Shown here piece after piece: positions 5,722 to 6,351 of a DNA stretch of 6,351 bases. Positions within the stretch are counted from its first letter, which is position 1. Every line of letters begins with the position of its first letter. Both the position numbers and the translations under genes were made by a program. The stretch spans positions 1 to 6,351 of the forward strand of contig DENG01000014.1 of NCBI GenBank assembly GCA_002359975.1, given 5' to 3'. Origin of the DNA: Polynucleobacter sp. UBA2650 (lineage in GTDB: Bacteria; Pseudomonadota; Gammaproteobacteria; Burkholderiales; Burkholderiaceae). The notes below the pieces were generated by a model. That model was not told the origin of the DNA. It ran no database searches and worked only from the letters and a program-made list of their open reading frames with translations.

Positions 5722-6242
5722 TGCTGTAACTTTGCAATCAAGGGAATAATCTTCTGGCTGATCGCCTCCTGAGTAAGGGGGCCAATATGTTTATATCGAA
5801 TAATTCCAGAACGATCGATCACAAATGTTTCTGGGACTCCATACACGCCATAATCAATACCCACTTGACCCGTAAGATCAGAAATAGAGAGTTCATAAGG
5901 ATCGCCGTATTGTTTTAGCCATGCCTTGGCGGCCTCGGGTTTATCTTTGTAATCTAAGCCAATCAAGGGGGTATTTTGTGATTTTGCAAAATCAAGCAGT
6001 AAAGGGTGCTCCTCGCGGCAGGCTACGCACCAAGAGGCCCACACATTGAGGATCCAAACTTTGCCTTTCATTTGCTCTGGTGAGAAGGCGCTTTGCTCTT
6101 TTCCTAATACTGGCAGAGAAAATACTGGTGCTGGCTTACCAATGAATGGGGATGGTACCTCGCGGGGCTTGAGCTGAAGTCCGATGACTAAAAATACTAG
6201 TAACACAACAAAGATTAACAACGGAATGAGATAGCGTTTCAT
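5718..6242 (-). CDS. ccmG: Periplasmic thiol:disulfide oxidoreductase CcmG (DsbE)
   Basis: This 174-residue membrane-anchored thioredoxin-like protein reduces disulfides of apocytochrome c or CcmH on the periplasmic side. One N-terminal uncleaved helix spans about 4-22. The thioredoxin-fold domain begins near 32 (PSPFIGKPAPVFSLP). The active site is WCVAC with C72 and C75, followed by REEHP; the family cis-Pro loop is GVYGVPETF with P137 and E138. The start at 6242 is chosen because it lies one base after the ccmF stop, gives a normal CcmG N-terminus (MKRYLIPLL) and has a partial Shine-Dalgarno AAGAAG. A longer frame starting at 6293 would overlap ccmF by 50 bases and add a tail (MASWLLQIVG...) that is merely ccmF read in another frame. 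Confidence 0.95.
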   Translation of the reverse strand: MKRYLIPLLIFVVLLVFLVIGLQLKPREVPSPFIGKPAPVFSLPVLGKEQSAFSPEQMKGKVWILNVWASWCVACREEHPLLLDFAKSQNTPLIGLDYKDKPEAAKAWLKQYGDPYELSISDLTGQVGIDYGVYGVPETFVIDRSGIIRYKHIGPLTQEAISQKIIPLIAKLQQ

Positions 6243-6243
6243 C

Positions 6244-6351
6244 TCAAGCTTCTTTCTTGCGATACCGACGATCTGTAATAGCCAAGAAGCCACCTAAGGC
6301 CATTAAGAAACAACCACCCCAGATCCAATCAACAAAGGGTTTGTGATAAAT
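6244..6351 (-). CDS. ccmF: Cytochrome c haem lyase subunit CcmF, C-terminal end (5' part outside window)
   Basis: The minus strand from the right edge reads 35 residues in frame to a TGA at 6246-6244: IYHKPFVDWIWGG, then CFLMALGGFLAITDRRYRKKEA. This matches the well-conserved final helix and DRR tail of CcmF, the large polytopic protein that attaches haem to apocytochrome c. It is too short to be listed by length-filtered gene finders. Its stop lies one base before the ccmG ATG, and the order F-G-H-I is the standard ccm gene order, which supports both the call and a single operon running leftwards. The rest of the gene lies beyond the window. Confidence 0.92.
   Translation of the reverse strand: MYHKPFVDWIWGGCFLMALGGFLAITDRRYRKKEA

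Noticed and set aside
6243..6293. N-terminal extension of CcmG to an upstream ATG at 6293
   Set aside because: It would overlap the clearly conserved ccmF C-terminus by 50 bases and place charged residues before the normal CcmG membrane anchor. The ATG at 6242 sits one base after the ccmF stop.

Overview
The window reads as chromosomal DNA from a compact Gram-negative proteobacterium. It carries an outer-membrane TonB-dependent receptor and a system I (Ccm) cytochrome c maturation operon, has moderate-to-low GC by eye, and has almost no intergenic space. The protein style (WCVAC-type CcmG, separate CcmH and CcmI, DUF2177 protein) fits a betaproteobacterium of the Burkholderiaceae. A small-genome Polynucleobacter-like freshwater lineage is my best guess from recall, not proven here.

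Layout. Positions 2-466 (+) hold the C-terminal end of a TonB-dependent, FecA-like receptor that enters from the left. It abuts, with no spacer, a convergent short-chain dehydrogenase/reductase (467-1228, -). A short divergent intergenic region (1229-1400) with two inverted repeats separates the SDR from a two-gene unit on the + strand. That unit is a PF10014-type 2-oxoglutarate/Fe(II) dioxygenase (1401-2144) and, 9 bases later, a 12-helix MFS transporter (2154-3374). Next come a four-helix DUF2177 membrane protein (3386-3802, -) and a divergent universal stress protein (3893-4333, +). The usp gene appears to end at a hairpin terminator lying inside the next gene. The right third is the distal end of a ccm operon on the minus strand: the ccmF 3' end (6244-6351), ccmG (5718-6242), ccmH (5212-5721) and ccmI (4340-5209). 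Their junctions are 1-base gap, 4-base overlap and 2-base gap.

How the genes work together. CcmF/G/H/I form the haem-ligation and apocytochrome-handling half of the Ccm pathway: CcmG and CcmH supply periplasmic thiol chemistry, CcmI holds apocytochrome, and CcmF ligates haem. The dioxygenase-MFS pair is the most interesting accessory unit. PF10014 enzymes include free L-amino-acid hydroxylases such as Bacillus IDO/HilA. That enzyme is known to occur with an amino-acid exporter and with an SDR that oxidises the hydroxylated product. Here an SDR lies divergently next to the dioxygenase and a transporter lies directly downstream, so a hydroxy-amino-acid (or related small-molecule) modification and transport module is plausible but unproven. 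No RNA genes, insertion sequences, CRISPR arrays or phage genes were seen.
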